Shown: positions 53,834 through 62,929 of the stretch, one piece after another | Numbering within the stretch: the stretch's first letter is position 1 | Layout of the letters: each line of letters opens with the position of its first letter | Origin: Paraeggerthella sp964369725 | GTDB taxonomy: Bacteria > Actinomycetota > Coriobacteriia > Coriobacteriales > Eggerthellaceae | Assembly: GCA_964369725.1 (NCBI GenBank) | Contig: CAYJGC010000002.1 | Span: 31,501-95,500, forward strand | Direction: 5' to 3' | DNA length: 64,000 nucleotides | Notes under the pieces: generated by a model | What the model was told of the DNA's origin: nothing | Database searches by the model: none | The model's input: only the letters and a program-made list of their open reading frames with translations | Translations under genes and position numbers: made by a program

Positions 53834-56449
53834 ATGAGCATAGTAACAACAGAAACAAAAGATGTACCTTTGGATATCGATGCTTATTCCCATGGTTCTT
53901 TAGGTCTTAAAGCTCCTAGTTGGTGGGAACCCGAAGGCAATGAACCCCAGCTCGAGCCTTGGCTTTCTCCTGACGAAGCGCTTGAACGCCTACTCGAGTG
54001 GACCGAACAGCGTGATATTTTATTATGGTCGCATCAAGAAGAAGCACTCATGAGTCTTGCGGTAGGAGATCATGTAATCTTGGGGACGCCAACCGGCTCA
54101 GGCAAATCATTAGTCGCACTAGGAATGCACTTTCTTGCGTTGTCTACGGGCCGGAGGTCATACTACACCGCTCCCATTAAGGCCCTGGTAAGTGAAAAAT
54201 TCTTCGACTTAGTCGAGATATTGGGTCGTGATAATGTTGGAATGATTACCGGAGACACACATATTAATACACAGGCACCAGTAATCTGTTGTACAGCTGA
54301 AATCCTTGCCAACGAAGCATTAAGAGAAGGAGTGCGTGCTGACATTGGCTGCGTAGCTATGGATGAATTTCACTACTACGGTGAAGCGGATCGTGGTTGG
54401 GCTTGGCAAGTCCCCCTTTTGACTCTACCTAAAACTCAATTCTTGCTTATGAGCGCTACGCTCGGTGATGTTACGCATATTGCCGAAGGATTGCATAAGC
54501 GAACGGGTTTGTCTGTTTCGGTTATTAAGAATGCACAGCGTCCGGTGCCTCTATCGTATGAATATGTAGAAATTCCCTTAGAGGGCACCGTTGAGCTTTC
54601 TCTTCGAAAAAATGAAGGACCTATCTATATTGTACACTTTGCGCAAGATGCTGCGCTGACAACAGCGCAATCTCTGGCTAGCTATGGGGTTGCCACTAAA
54701 CAGCAACGTGAGACTATAAAAGAAGCGCTCAAGGGCACAGCGTTTACGACAGCGTTTGGAAAAACTCTTAAGCGGTTGTTAGGGTGCGGTGTTGGTGTTC
54801 ACCATGCAGGAATGCTGCCTCGATACCGCCTTTTAGTGGAAAAGCTTGCACAATTGGGAATTTTGCCCGTCATCTGCGGAACGGATACTTTAGGGGTTGG
54901 TATCAATGTCCCTATACATACGGTTTTGCTAACCGCTCTTACAAAATTTGATGGTTATCGAATGAGACGGCTGCGTGCACGCGAATTTCATCAAATTGTT
55001 GGTCGCGCGGGGCGCAGCGGTTTTGACACAGAGGGGATGGTTCTTGCGTTAGCTCCAGAACATGAAATTGAAAATGCAAAACTACTGCAAAAAGCTGGGG
55101 GCGACCCAAAAAAAATTCGTAAAATCAAGAAGAAATCAGCCCCAGAAGGTTTTGTTACCTGGAATAAAGGAACCTTCGAGCGCTTAATTGAATCTGAACC
55201 TGAAACGCTCCATCCGCGCATGAAAATAACTCACTCAATGATATTGTCTGAAGTAGTTCAAGGTGGAGATGCACATGCTCGTGTTGTTAAACTGATAGAG
55301 GATTCTGCTCAGCCATTAGAGCAAAAAACAGCCCTGCTTCTTCGTGCAGAGGAAATCTTTCATACTCTTCTCGCCGCAGAAGTACTATCATACATACGCA
55401 ATGAAGAAGGAGAAATAGTCTATTCCACTACCTTAGATCTACCAGACGATTTTGCTCTTGATCAACCCTTGTCACCATTCTTATTAGCAGCGCTTGAGCT
55501 TTTGGAACCCTCAAGCGAAAGCTACGCCTTGGATGTGATTTCTATGGCAGAGGCTACGATAGAAAATCCTCGCCAAGTTCTACGTGCGCAGGAACGATTG
55601 GCTAAAAGTAAAGCAATGTTGGAAATGAAAGCAGATGGAGTTGATTATGAGGAACGATTGGAGCGTATTGAAAGCATTAGCTACCCAAAACCTCTTGAAG
55701 AAATTCTTTCAAAGGCATTCGATCTCTATAGTCAAGAAGTTCCTTGGGCGCGAGATTTTGAATTGGCACCTAAGTCCATTGTGAGGGATATGATAGAAAA
55801 CGTCTCTGATTTTAAAGGCTATGTTGCACTCTATGGTGTTTCACGCTCAGAAGGTACGCTACTTCGTTATCTGGCAGATGCTTATCGCGTTATTTCACGT
55901 ACTGTTCCTGTGGATAAGAGAAACGAACAGTTGGAAGATATCATTTCATGGCTGAGCTTTATGGTTCGTAGTGTAGATTCGAGTCTGACCGATGAATGGG
56001 AAAGCGCCGGATCAACGCCTGAGATTGCTTCTCTTGTTGCACCTGATGAAGTTGTTACTGACCGTAGAGCGCTCACGGTAATGGTCCGCAATGCCTTATT
56101 TTTGCGTGTACGATTAGCTGCTCATAAAAATACTTCAGAATTGGGTCGCCTTGATACGGATTTGGGATACGGTGAGGCACGGTGGGAGCAATCACTAGAA
56201 GCCTATTATCAAGAATATGACGAAATTATCCTCGATAATAACGCGCGATCCATGTCGTTTCTTTCTATAGATACCTCCTTAGAGCAAGAAGGACACCTTT
56301 GGGTTGTTCATCAGATTTTTAGTGACCCTGAAGGTTCCTGTGATTTTGGCATAATGGCAGAAGTGGATTTGGATGCAACACAAGATGAAGGTGAAGTCAT
56401 TTTTAACAAGTACCGTGTAGGGTTTACGGAGGATTTAATCAAAATCTGA
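53834..56449 (+). CDS. SKI2-like DEAD/DEAH helicase (DUF3516 type)
   Basis: 871 residues. Walker A LGTPTGSGKSLVALGMHFLA, Walker B MDEFHYYGEADRGWAW, motif III LLMSATLGDV, motif VI HQIVGRAGRSGFDTEG; a C-terminal helical domain resembles DUF3516 of actinobacterial helicases. The helicase is probably an RNA or DNA ATPase, but the substrate is not known. GAAGGG precedes the ATG. It is monocistronic, between the cyd operon and icd, with no terminator recognised after it. Confidence 0.88.
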   Translation: MSIVTTETKDVPLDIDAYSHGSLGLKAPSWWEPEGNEPQLEPWLSPDEALERLLEWTEQRDILLWSHQEEALMSLAVGDHVILGTPTGSGKSLVALGMHFLALSTGRRSYYTAPIKALVSEKFFDLVEILGRDNVGMITGDTHINTQAPVICCTAEILANEALREGVRADIGCVAMDEFHYYGEADRGWAWQVPLLTLPKTQFLLMSATLGDVTHIAEGLHKRTGLSVSVIKNAQRPVPLSYEYVEIPLEGTVELSLRKNEGPIYIVHFAQDAALTTAQSLASYGVATKQQRETIKEALKGTAFTTAFGKTLKRLLGCGVGVHHAGMLPRYRLLVEKLAQLGILPVICGTDTLGVGINVPIHTVLLTALTKFDGYRMRRLRAREFHQIVGRAGRSGFDTEGMVLALAPEHEIENAKLLQKAGGDPKKIRKIKKKSAPEGFVTWNKGTFERLIESEPETLHPRMKITHSMILSEVVQGGDAHARVVKLIEDSAQPLEQKTALLLRAEEIFHTLLAAEVLSYIRNEEGEIVYSTTLDLPDDFALDQPLSPFLLAALELLEPSSESYALDVISMAEATIENPRQVLRAQERLAKSKAMLEMKADGVDYEERLERIESISYPKPLEEILSKAFDLYSQEVPWARDFELAPKSIVRDMIENVSDFKGYVALYGVSRSEGTLLRYLADAYRVISRTVPVDKRNEQLEDIISWLSFMVRSVDSSLTDEWESAGSTPEIASLVAPDEVVTDRRALTVMVRNALFLRVRLAAHKNTSELGRLDTDLGYGEARWEQSLEAYYQEYDEIILDNNARSMSFLSIDTSLEQEGHLWVVHQIFSDPEGSCDFGIMAEVDLDATQDEGEVIFNKYRVGFTEDLIKI

Positions 56450-56641
56450 TAATTTAATGAAGTTTCTTTTTTATCGGAGTTACCACTTGGTTTAAATCAT
56501 GGAATGCTAGTAAGAAGCGAATGCTGCATCTTTTGCGTGATTTCTTCGTTCTTGTTAAGACTTGGTCTTTAAACAGGTACTATAGAGCTGAACAAAAGGT
56601 TCGGTTATGTACGCAAGACTAAAGAAGCTGGAAGGAAATGT

Positions 56642-57847
56642 ATGACAAAAATTCAAATGAAAACTCCCTTGGTTGAGATGGATGGCGACGAGATGACACG
56701 CATCATCTGGCAAATGATTAAAGACGAACTCCTGTCGCCTTATATTGACTTAAAAACTGAGTATTATGACCTAGGATTAGAGTATCGAAACGAGACCGAC
56801 GATCAGGTAACCTTTGATTCTGCGGAAGCTACCAAGCGTCTCGGTGTAGCTGTTAAATGTGCAACAATTACACCAAATGCCGCTCGTATGGATGAGTATG
56901 ATTTGAAGCATATGTGGAAGAGTCCCAACGGCACTATCCGCGCTATGCTTGACGGAACAGTGTTTCGTACCCCTATCATTGCAAAAGGCATTCAACCCTG
57001 TGTAGGAAACTGGGTTAAGCCTATCACGATTGCTCGTCATGCGTATGGTGATGTGTATAAAAACGCTGAAATACGTGTTCCTGGTGCTGGTAAGGTTGAG
57101 TTGGTCTACACAGCACAAGATGGTACCGAGATTCGAGAATTGGTCCATGAGTTCACTGCTCCAGGTATTGCTCAGGGTCAGCACAACACGGACGCTTCTA
57201 TAGAGAGTTTTGCCCGTAGTTGTTTTGAGTACGCTCTTGATATCAAGCAAGATTTATGGTTTGCAACAAAAGACACCATCTCAAAAAAATATGACCATCG
57301 CTTTAAAGATATTTTTCAAGAAATCTATGAAGCAGAATACACTGAGCGTTTTGAAGCCGCTGGCATCGAGTATTTCTATACGCTTATTGATGACGCGGTA
57401 GCACGCGTAGTGAAAGATCCCGGTGGATTTATTTGGGCTTGCAAAAACTACGACGGTGACGTAATGAGCGATATGGTGTCATCTGCTTTTGGCTCACTTG
57501 CTATGATGACCTCAGTTTTGACCTCTCCTGAAGGGTACTTTGAGTACGAGGCTGCACATGGCACCGTTCAGCGCCACTATTATCGCCACTTAAAAGGTGG
57601 AGAAACATCGACCAACTCGGTAGCTACCATATTCGCTTGGACAGGAGCGTTGCGTAAGCGTGGAGAATTAGACGGACTTGATGATTTGATTGCATTTGCT
57701 GACAAGCTTGAAGCTGCAACTATTAGTACCATTGAAGAAGGGGAGATGACCGGGGATCTTGCACGAATTACAACGTTTAAGAATCCTGTAACTCTTAGCA
57801 CGAATGAGTTTATCAAAGCCATCGCAAGAAGACTTGAGGTCTCGTAG
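56642..57847 (+). CDS. icd: NADP-dependent isocitrate dehydrogenase, eukaryotic-like type
   Basis: 401 residues. The sequence follows the eukaryotic/type II homodimeric class: VEMDGDEMTRIIWQMIKDEL, VKCATITPNAARMDEY, KSPNGTIRAMLDGTVFR, ARHAYGDVYKNA and EAAHGTVQRHYYRHLKG. The Arg-His pair in the last motif is typical of NADP preference. It converts isocitrate to 2-oxoglutarate with NADPH, supplying glutamate synthesis. No other TCA gene is next to it. GGAAGGAAAT precedes the ATG. Confidence 0.94.
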   Translation: MTKIQMKTPLVEMDGDEMTRIIWQMIKDELLSPYIDLKTEYYDLGLEYRNETDDQVTFDSAEATKRLGVAVKCATITPNAARMDEYDLKHMWKSPNGTIRAMLDGTVFRTPIIAKGIQPCVGNWVKPITIARHAYGDVYKNAEIRVPGAGKVELVYTAQDGTEIRELVHEFTAPGIAQGQHNTDASIESFARSCFEYALDIKQDLWFATKDTISKKYDHRFKDIFQEIYEAEYTERFEAAGIEYFYTLIDDAVARVVKDPGGFIWACKNYDGDVMSDMVSSAFGSLAMMTSVLTSPEGYFEYEAAHGTVQRHYYRHLKGGETSTNSVATIFAWTGALRKRGELDGLDDLIAFADKLEAATISTIEEGEMTGDLARITTFKNPVTLSTNEFIKAIARRLEVS

Positions 57848-57876
57848 ATAGATACGTAGTTTTACTACCACGTCAA

Positions 57877-57920
57877 TGAAATGCTCGCACACCTTTATGT
57901 GCGAGCATTTCACATTTTCT
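57877..57920 (+). terminator. icd terminator
   Basis: Perfect 14-bp stem tgaaatgctcgcac / gtgcgagcatttca (57877-57890 with 57899-57912), eight-base loop, then a T-rich tail. Confidence 0.9.
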
Positions 57921-58073
57921 CCATATTTTAGAAGGTTGCTTTGTTACCTACTCACTAATCTAAACCAACCCAAATAATAAGGGTTGATTTTATCGGCAAG
58001 ATATCTTTGTATAATTACTAAAGAATATTACCTAAAAATTCGGTATAGATAATATTATTCATCACAATGCATA

Positions 58074-58091
58074 ATTGTTCACCTGCACAAT
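58074..58091. promoter_or_regulatory. Upstream operator-like near-palindrome (site 1)
   Basis: ATTGTTCACCTGCACAAT is an 8+2+8 near-palindrome with one mismatch. Site 2, at 58206-58223, is its exact reverse complement. Centres are 132 bases apart, so looping or cooperative binding is possible. Confidence 0.6.
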
Positions 58092-58174
58092 TTCTGAATT
58101 ATTCTGAGGATTTAATCATACAAAAATTGGAAAGTCGAGTTCTAAAAAAGTTTCTTTCACTTTGGCAAAAAGAC

Positions 58175-58223
58175 TAGACAATGAGCCGCTTTGCAAGCTA
58201 CTATTATTGTGCAGGTGAACAAT
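58175..58223 (+). promoter_or_regulatory. Promoter of the triple-RidA gene with operator site 2
   Basis: TAGACA (58175-58180), 18-base spacer, TACTAT (58199-58204). ATTGTGCAGGTGAACAAT (58206-58223) begins right after the -10 and covers the expected start of transcription, the position of a repressor site. It is the exact reverse complement of site 1. Confidence 0.55.
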
Positions 58224-58250
58224 ACATCTAATTGGAAGGACGTGTACTAC

Positions 58251-59519
58251 ATGAGCGGAGATAACGCTGTACTCTCAAGAAACACTGAATTAGCACCTAT
58301 GAGCCCACTTTATGCCCAAACTGCTGCTTTCTCTCATTACAACAACCTATCAGCCCAACTTCCCATAGATCCTGAAACAGGAGAATTGGTTGAGGGTGGA
58401 TTGCTAGAGCAAACAGAGCAGTGCTTTGAGAACATCATGGCTATCGTAGACAGCATTGGTCATGAGATGAATGACGTAATTCGTATCACTATTTTCGTTC
58501 GTGACATTCTTGATATGGATGTTGTAGACGAAGTTTATCGCGCTGTTTTCCCAACCTATGTTCCTACACGCACTGTTGTTGCGGTAAATGATTTGCCTAT
58601 GGGAGCATTGATTCAAGTTGAGGCTCTTATCTCTAATGCCGAGGGCACTATCCCTAATGCTCCTCAAGCTGGTGATATCTTGAAGTACACGAACAACACG
58701 TGCGGTGCTCCAAAAAATGACCTCTCAACACAGACCGTAGCCTTCTCTCACTATAATAACATTTCTGCACAGCTTCCTCTCGACCCTAAGACCAATCAAA
58801 TCGTCGTTGGGGGAGTAAAGGAGCAAACTGCACAGTGCTTAAAGAACATCAAGACAATTCTTGAGAGCGTAGACGTACCGTTCGACGATATCGTTAAAGT
58901 AAACGTTTTCGTTAAGGATCTTAACGACGTTGATGCAGTAAACGAAGCTTACACGCGCTTCTTCCCTGATTCAGGTATCGCACGTGCTGTAGGATATTTC
59001 CCCGCTCGTACCGTAGTTGAAGTTGCAGCTCTTCCTATGCATGCGCTTGTACAAATTGAAGCAGTTGTTTCTCATGGTGATGGCACTCCTCCTCAGGCTG
59101 TAGAAGATCGCCATGGCTTGATTATTGAAGCTAATAGCATCGCACAGGCTCCAAAATGCGCCATCTCATCTCAGACGGTTGCTTTCTCTCATTACAACAA
59201 CATCTCAGCACAACTGGGCATCGACCCAGCAACGGGTGAGCTTGTAGCTGGTGGTCTTAAGGCTCAAACCGAGCAGGCTTTCAAAAATATTCAAGCTGTA
59301 ATCGAGAGCGTTGACCATGTTATGGCAGATGCCGTTAAGGTAAATATCTTCATTAAAGATATTTCAGCTATGGCTGAGGTTGATGAAGTGTTTGCACAAT
59401 TCTTCCCAGCTGCTGGACCAGCTCGTCGCGTAGTTGGTGTAGCTAACCTACCTATGGACGCAGAAATTCAGATTGATGCTATCTTTGGCAATGCTGAAGG
59501 AACTCCTCCTGTAGTATAA
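58251..59519 (+). CDS. Triple RidA-domain (YjgF/YER057c/UK114) protein
   Basis: 422 residues made of three tandem RidA domains (about 15-135, 150-280, 295-422), each near the length of a whole RidA. A repeated AFSHYNN-[LI]-SAQL segment marks them (from residues 26, 164 and 311). RidA hydrolyses reactive enamines/imines released by PLP enzymes; the key arginine of the family is kept in all three (R107 in VPTRTVV, R253 in FPARTVV, R392 in GPARRVV). The family C-terminal Glu is kept in domains 1 and 2 (E124, E270) but is Asp in domain 3 (D409). Usual SGQ is replaced by SAQ. RidA is normally a homotrimer with sites between subunits, so this may be a single-chain trimer. The ATG at 58251 follows GGAAGGA by ten bases; an in-frame upstream TTG overlaps the promoter and is rejected. 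Confidence 0.9.
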   Translation: MSGDNAVLSRNTELAPMSPLYAQTAAFSHYNNLSAQLPIDPETGELVEGGLLEQTEQCFENIMAIVDSIGHEMNDVIRITIFVRDILDMDVVDEVYRAVFPTYVPTRTVVAVNDLPMGALIQVEALISNAEGTIPNAPQAGDILKYTNNTCGAPKNDLSTQTVAFSHYNNISAQLPLDPKTNQIVVGGVKEQTAQCLKNIKTILESVDVPFDDIVKVNVFVKDLNDVDAVNEAYTRFFPDSGIARAVGYFPARTVVEVAALPMHALVQIEAVVSHGDGTPPQAVEDRHGLIIEANSIAQAPKCAISSQTVAFSHYNNISAQLGIDPATGELVAGGLKAQTEQAFKNIQAVIESVDHVMADAVKVNIFIKDISAMAEVDEVFAQFFPAAGPARRVVGVANLPMDAEIQIDAIFGNAEGTPPVV

Positions 59520-59540
59520 GGTTTTTTACTCTCAGTGCCG

Positions 59541-59580
59541 AAACCCCCTAAGACCTAGAGATCTTAGGGGGTTTCTATTT
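59541..59580 (+). terminator. Terminator after the triple-RidA gene
   Basis: Perfect 13-bp stem aaaccccctaaga / tcttagggggttt (59541-59553 with 59562-59574), eight-base loop, T-rich tail. It makes the gene monocistronic. Confidence 0.92.
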
Positions 59581-59679
59581 GCTTGAGCGTTTTATCTCTT
59601 AATTGAAGCGCCGTAATGGTAAAGCGTGTTTGAATTAAGTTCCTTTTGAAAACGCGATTATTTTTCTATTAGAAGGAAG

Positions 59680-59701
59680 CGTAAAACTAATCAGTTTTAC
59701 G
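59680..59701. repeat. Perfect palindrome upstream of comEA
   Basis: Arms cgtaaaact / agttttacg (59680-59688 with 59693-59701) around aatc, about 100 bases before the comEA start. It could be an operator or a leader hairpin. No T-run follows. Confidence 0.55.
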
Positions 59702-59801
59702 AAAGTTTTGAGAGAGACCTTTTAGAAAAAGGCAACATGTCGGTGTCATATACGTACTAAAAATCATGGGTATCATAGTTACTAGTAACGAAAGGATATC
59801 C

Positions 59802-60458
59802 ATGTCATTTCTTGATCAAATTGATGAAATTAAAGAAAAAGCGCTCGCCGATAGATTCTCTCTACCTGCTTTGGTGGGGGCAGTTGTTTTAGTCTTGGTA
59901 ATCGTTGCTGTACTGATAGTGGGAATCGTAAGAAGTAGTCAGAATAACTCCTTTACGCTTATTTCTCATGACTCAAATAAAACTACAGCACAACAAAGCG
60001 CAGAATCTGAAACAGTCTCCGGAGAGCCCCTTATCGTTGTTCACGTTGGTGGAGCAGTAGTATCTCCTGGAGTATATGAACTCCCCGAGGGTTCGCGCGT
60101 TCAAGAAGCGATTGAAGCAGCTCAAGGATTAACAGAAGAAGCACTTCCTGATGTGCTTAACCTGGCACGCATTCTTTCTGACGGTGAACAAATACTTGTT
60201 CCAAATGAACTGGATATTTCTGAAGGTGTAGATCTTGAAACGACACCAGGATACCGTGGGGATGGCAAAATAAATATCAACAACGCTACTCTAGAGCAAC
60301 TCGATACGCTACCAGGCGTAGGGCCAGCTACGGCAGAAAAGATTATTGCGTACCGTGAAACAAACGGCCCGTTCCTCACAACGGAAGACATAACGCAAGT
60401 GTCAGGAATAGGTGATAAAACCTATGAAGAACTAGCGGATTTAATATGCATTGGCTAA
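59802..60458 (+). CDS. comEA: Competence DNA-binding protein ComEA
   Basis: 218 residues. One membrane segment near residues 22-44, then an SLBB domain (IVVHVGGAVVSPGVYELPEG) and a C-terminal helix-hairpin-helix pair (ININNATLEQLDTLPGVGPA and FLTTEDITQVSGIGDKTYEE) that binds double-stranded DNA outside the membrane. The 59802 start is preferred because GAAAGGA precedes it; an upstream ATG at 59766 has no such site. It overlaps comEC by 13 bases. Confidence 0.93.
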   Translation: MSFLDQIDEIKEKALADRFSLPALVGAVVLVLVIVAVLIVGIVRSSQNNSFTLISHDSNKTTAQQSAESETVSGEPLIVVHVGGAVVSPGVYELPEGSRVQEAIEAAQGLTEEALPDVLNLARILSDGEQILVPNELDISEGVDLETTPGYRGDGKININNATLEQLDTLPGVGPATAEKIIAYRETNGPFLTTEDITQVSGIGDKTYEELADLICIG

Positions 60459-62920
60459 CGCATATACCGATCAGTGATTCTCGAAATAACAGCTACCGCT
60501 TCCAGTTTTTAAACCGTATCAAATCTTCAATTATCAGAGGAATAAAGCTCATACCTATTAAAATTCCTGAATCGGAGTACGGAGAAGATATCGAACAGGG
60601 TAAACCTAACACATTTTTGCCGCGACCCAGTCTTCCTCCGTTATTTGTTTGCGCGCTTTCGCTTTGGCTTACTTGTGCGCTCCTTATAAACTCCTCAATT
60701 GAATGGAGTATACCTTTTAGTATAGCCATAGGAATTTTCGGCGTCTTGGGGTCGCTTGCATGCTTAGTATTTCTTTTTAAGGTAAAAAATATTACTGTTA
60801 CCTTAGTGTTCTTGGGGTGTTTATTGGGAATATGTATGTCAGGCTTCTATGCATACAATCTACAACAAATCAAAGCAAATACTACCTCTAGTTACAACAA
60901 CTACAGCTTTCGTGCTACATCAGACTCCTCTAAGAGCTTATACGGATACACGTGCTTTGCAGAAACCACGCTTGACTCAGGAAAAAAAGTAGTGGTTCAT
61001 CTACAATTTTCTAATGAGAGCACGCTACCGCGCTATGGAGAGTCAATTAAAACAAAAACAACCTTAGAGGTAGCTTCTTCGTCCTCTGCATCTTACTTAT
61101 GGAATGAAGGTTGCGTGCTCAAAGCAACTATCGTAGAATTTGAATTTGAAGATAGGAAAGGAATACTTGGAAGCCTAGTAGGTCTTCGCAATAAAGCTAT
61201 TGATTTGATCTCATCTGAAGACACTGAAGGTGCAGGGGTTTTAGCTGCGCTCACTTGCGGTTGGAGGGATTCTCTTGAAGAAGACGTGTACCATGCGTTT
61301 AAAGTAACTGGCCTTGCTCATATTATCGCTGTTTCCGGAGCTCATCTTTCGATAGTCTCTACCTGTATTCTAAGCGGCCTGAAGTTTGCGCGAGTGCCGT
61401 ACCTTTTTTCAAAAGCTGCAGTTGTCTTTTTGTTGATTTGCTACCTCATTTTTACTGCTGCATCGCCATCGGTCCTTAGGGCGGCAGCAATGACAGTCTT
61501 GGGTTTGCTCTCTTTTTTTGCTGCTCGTAGACCTGCGTCATTAAATGCTCTCCTAATCTTTATCGTTCTATGTATGGCTTTTTCGCCTGAACTTTCTTTG
61601 TCAGTTTCTTTTATTTTATCTGTTTTAGCCACGTTAGGAATAATTTTATTTTCTCGCTTGATGGGACTTTGGATCAATTGTGTAATTCCTTTTCTCCCAA
61701 TCTTTGCCCGCGAAGCCCTTGCCTTAACATCAGCCTCAAGCTTACTTGCAACACCTTATTCTGCTGCACTTTTTGCACAAATACCCCTTATTGCTGGGTT
61801 CGCAAATGTTGTTATAGCTCCTATGTTTCCTCTTGTATGCACAGCAGGTCTTCTTGCTCTTTCGCTCTCTTTTATGGTTCCGCCTCTAGCTCCTGTTTTA
61901 ATTACTCTTGCTTGTGCGGTAACAGATCTTTTGGTGAATATTGTTACCTGGCTCGGAACCATACCTTATGCAAGTATTCCCCTCGATCTTGATATCTCAC
62001 TTGCACTCTTTATTTCAGCCCTGCTTGCTTCGCTCTTATGGTTCTGGTGGCCGCAGCCGCATAAAGTTTGGATACGAGCTGTAGCTATTTTTGCCGTACT
62101 TGGGATTTTGGGGATGATTATGATTCCTGCTCGCTTTGGACCGCATGAGATTATTATGCTCGACGTAGGGCAAGGAGACGCATTTTTGATTCGTTCTCAG
62201 GGAAGCGCTATTCTTGTTGATACGGGTAATAAGCCAGATTTGCTTTACCAGGCGTTGGCGCGTCAGGGTGTTTACCATTTAGATGCACTATTAATAACTC
62301 ATGGAGATGATGACCATCGAGGTTGTCTAACCGATTTAAAAGGAGTAGTAGACGTAGATAATGTAGTCGTAGCTCAGGGTACTACGGAGTGTCAGTGTAA
62401 TACCTGTATTGAACTCTTAGCAGATTCAAATTACCTTGTCGGAAATAAAAACGTTCATGGTGTGGAGGTGGGAGATAGGCTAGAGGTAGGTGTATTTACC
62501 TTGTCTATCATCTGGCCGTACGAATTTAGTGAAGAAGGAGGCAATGCGGACAGCCTATGTTTTTTGCTAGAATGTGACATACAGAGAGATAATTTACCTG
62601 AATGGAACGCTTTTTTTGCAGGGGATGCCGAGGAAAAGGAAGTTAAAGCGATGCTAGCTGAAGGTAGTCTTAACGACATTGATGTATATAAGGTAGGACA
62701 TCATGGAGCTGCTAGTGCACTTTTGTTGGAGCAAGCTGAAATTTTAAGACCTGAGATATCTCTCGTTAGTTCTGGAAAAAATAACTCATATGGGCACCCT
62801 TCAACAGAAACGCTAGAGATTCTCAATACCGTCAAATCATCTATCTATAATACTGCGGAAGACAGCGATGTTTCATGCGTATTTTTAGCTGACCGTATAG
62901 AGATAACAACATTAGGATAA
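60446..62920 (+). CDS. comEC: DNA uptake channel ComEC
   Basis: 824 residues. N-terminal membrane segments and a soluble OB-like domain (about residues 140-240), the competence core with GLAHIIAVSGAHLSIVSTCI, many membrane segments, and a C-terminal metallo-beta-lactamase-like domain with IIMLDVGQGDAFLIRSQGS, HGDDDHRG and KVGHHGAAS. It would move one DNA strand into the cytoplasm. The extreme N-terminus is long and polar, so a later start is possible. holA follows nine bases later. Confidence 0.93.
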   Translation: MHWLTHIPISDSRNNSYRFQFLNRIKSSIIRGIKLIPIKIPESEYGEDIEQGKPNTFLPRPSLPPLFVCALSLWLTCALLINSSIEWSIPFSIAIGIFGVLGSLACLVFLFKVKNITVTLVFLGCLLGICMSGFYAYNLQQIKANTTSSYNNYSFRATSDSSKSLYGYTCFAETTLDSGKKVVVHLQFSNESTLPRYGESIKTKTTLEVASSSSASYLWNEGCVLKATIVEFEFEDRKGILGSLVGLRNKAIDLISSEDTEGAGVLAALTCGWRDSLEEDVYHAFKVTGLAHIIAVSGAHLSIVSTCILSGLKFARVPYLFSKAAVVFLLICYLIFTAASPSVLRAAAMTVLGLLSFFAARRPASLNALLIFIVLCMAFSPELSLSVSFILSVLATLGIILFSRLMGLWINCVIPFLPIFAREALALTSASSLLATPYSAALFAQIPLIAGFANVVIAPMFPLVCTAGLLALSLSFMVPPLAPVLITLACAVTDLLVNIVTWLGTIPYASIPLDLDISLALFISALLASLLWFWWPQPHKVWIRAVAIFAVLGILGMIMIPARFGPHEIIMLDVGQGDAFLIRSQGSAILVDTGNKPDLLYQALARQGVYHLDALLITHGDDDHRGCLTDLKGVVDVDNVVVAQGTTECQCNTCIELLADSNYLVGNKNVHGVEVGDRLEVGVFTLSIIWPYEFSEEGGNADSLCFLLECDIQRDNLPEWNAFFAGDAEEKEVKAMLAEGSLNDIDVYKVGHHGAASALLLEQAEILRPEISLVSSGKNNSYGHPSTETLEILNTVKSSIYNTAEDSDVSCVFLADRIEITTLG

Positions 62921-62929
62921 AATAAGCAT

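Larger units (their letters stand above)
57921..58250. other. AT-rich control interval before the triple-RidA gene
   Basis: About 330 non-coding bases. They hold two inverted copies of an 18-base near-palindrome and a probable promoter, listed separately. The remainder is AT-rich without other clear signals. Confidence 0.6.

Noticed and set aside
58074..58091. Rex or CRP/FNR binding site
   Set aside because: The half-sites resemble TTGTGAA or TGTGA only in part, and the spacing between them is two bases rather than four or six.
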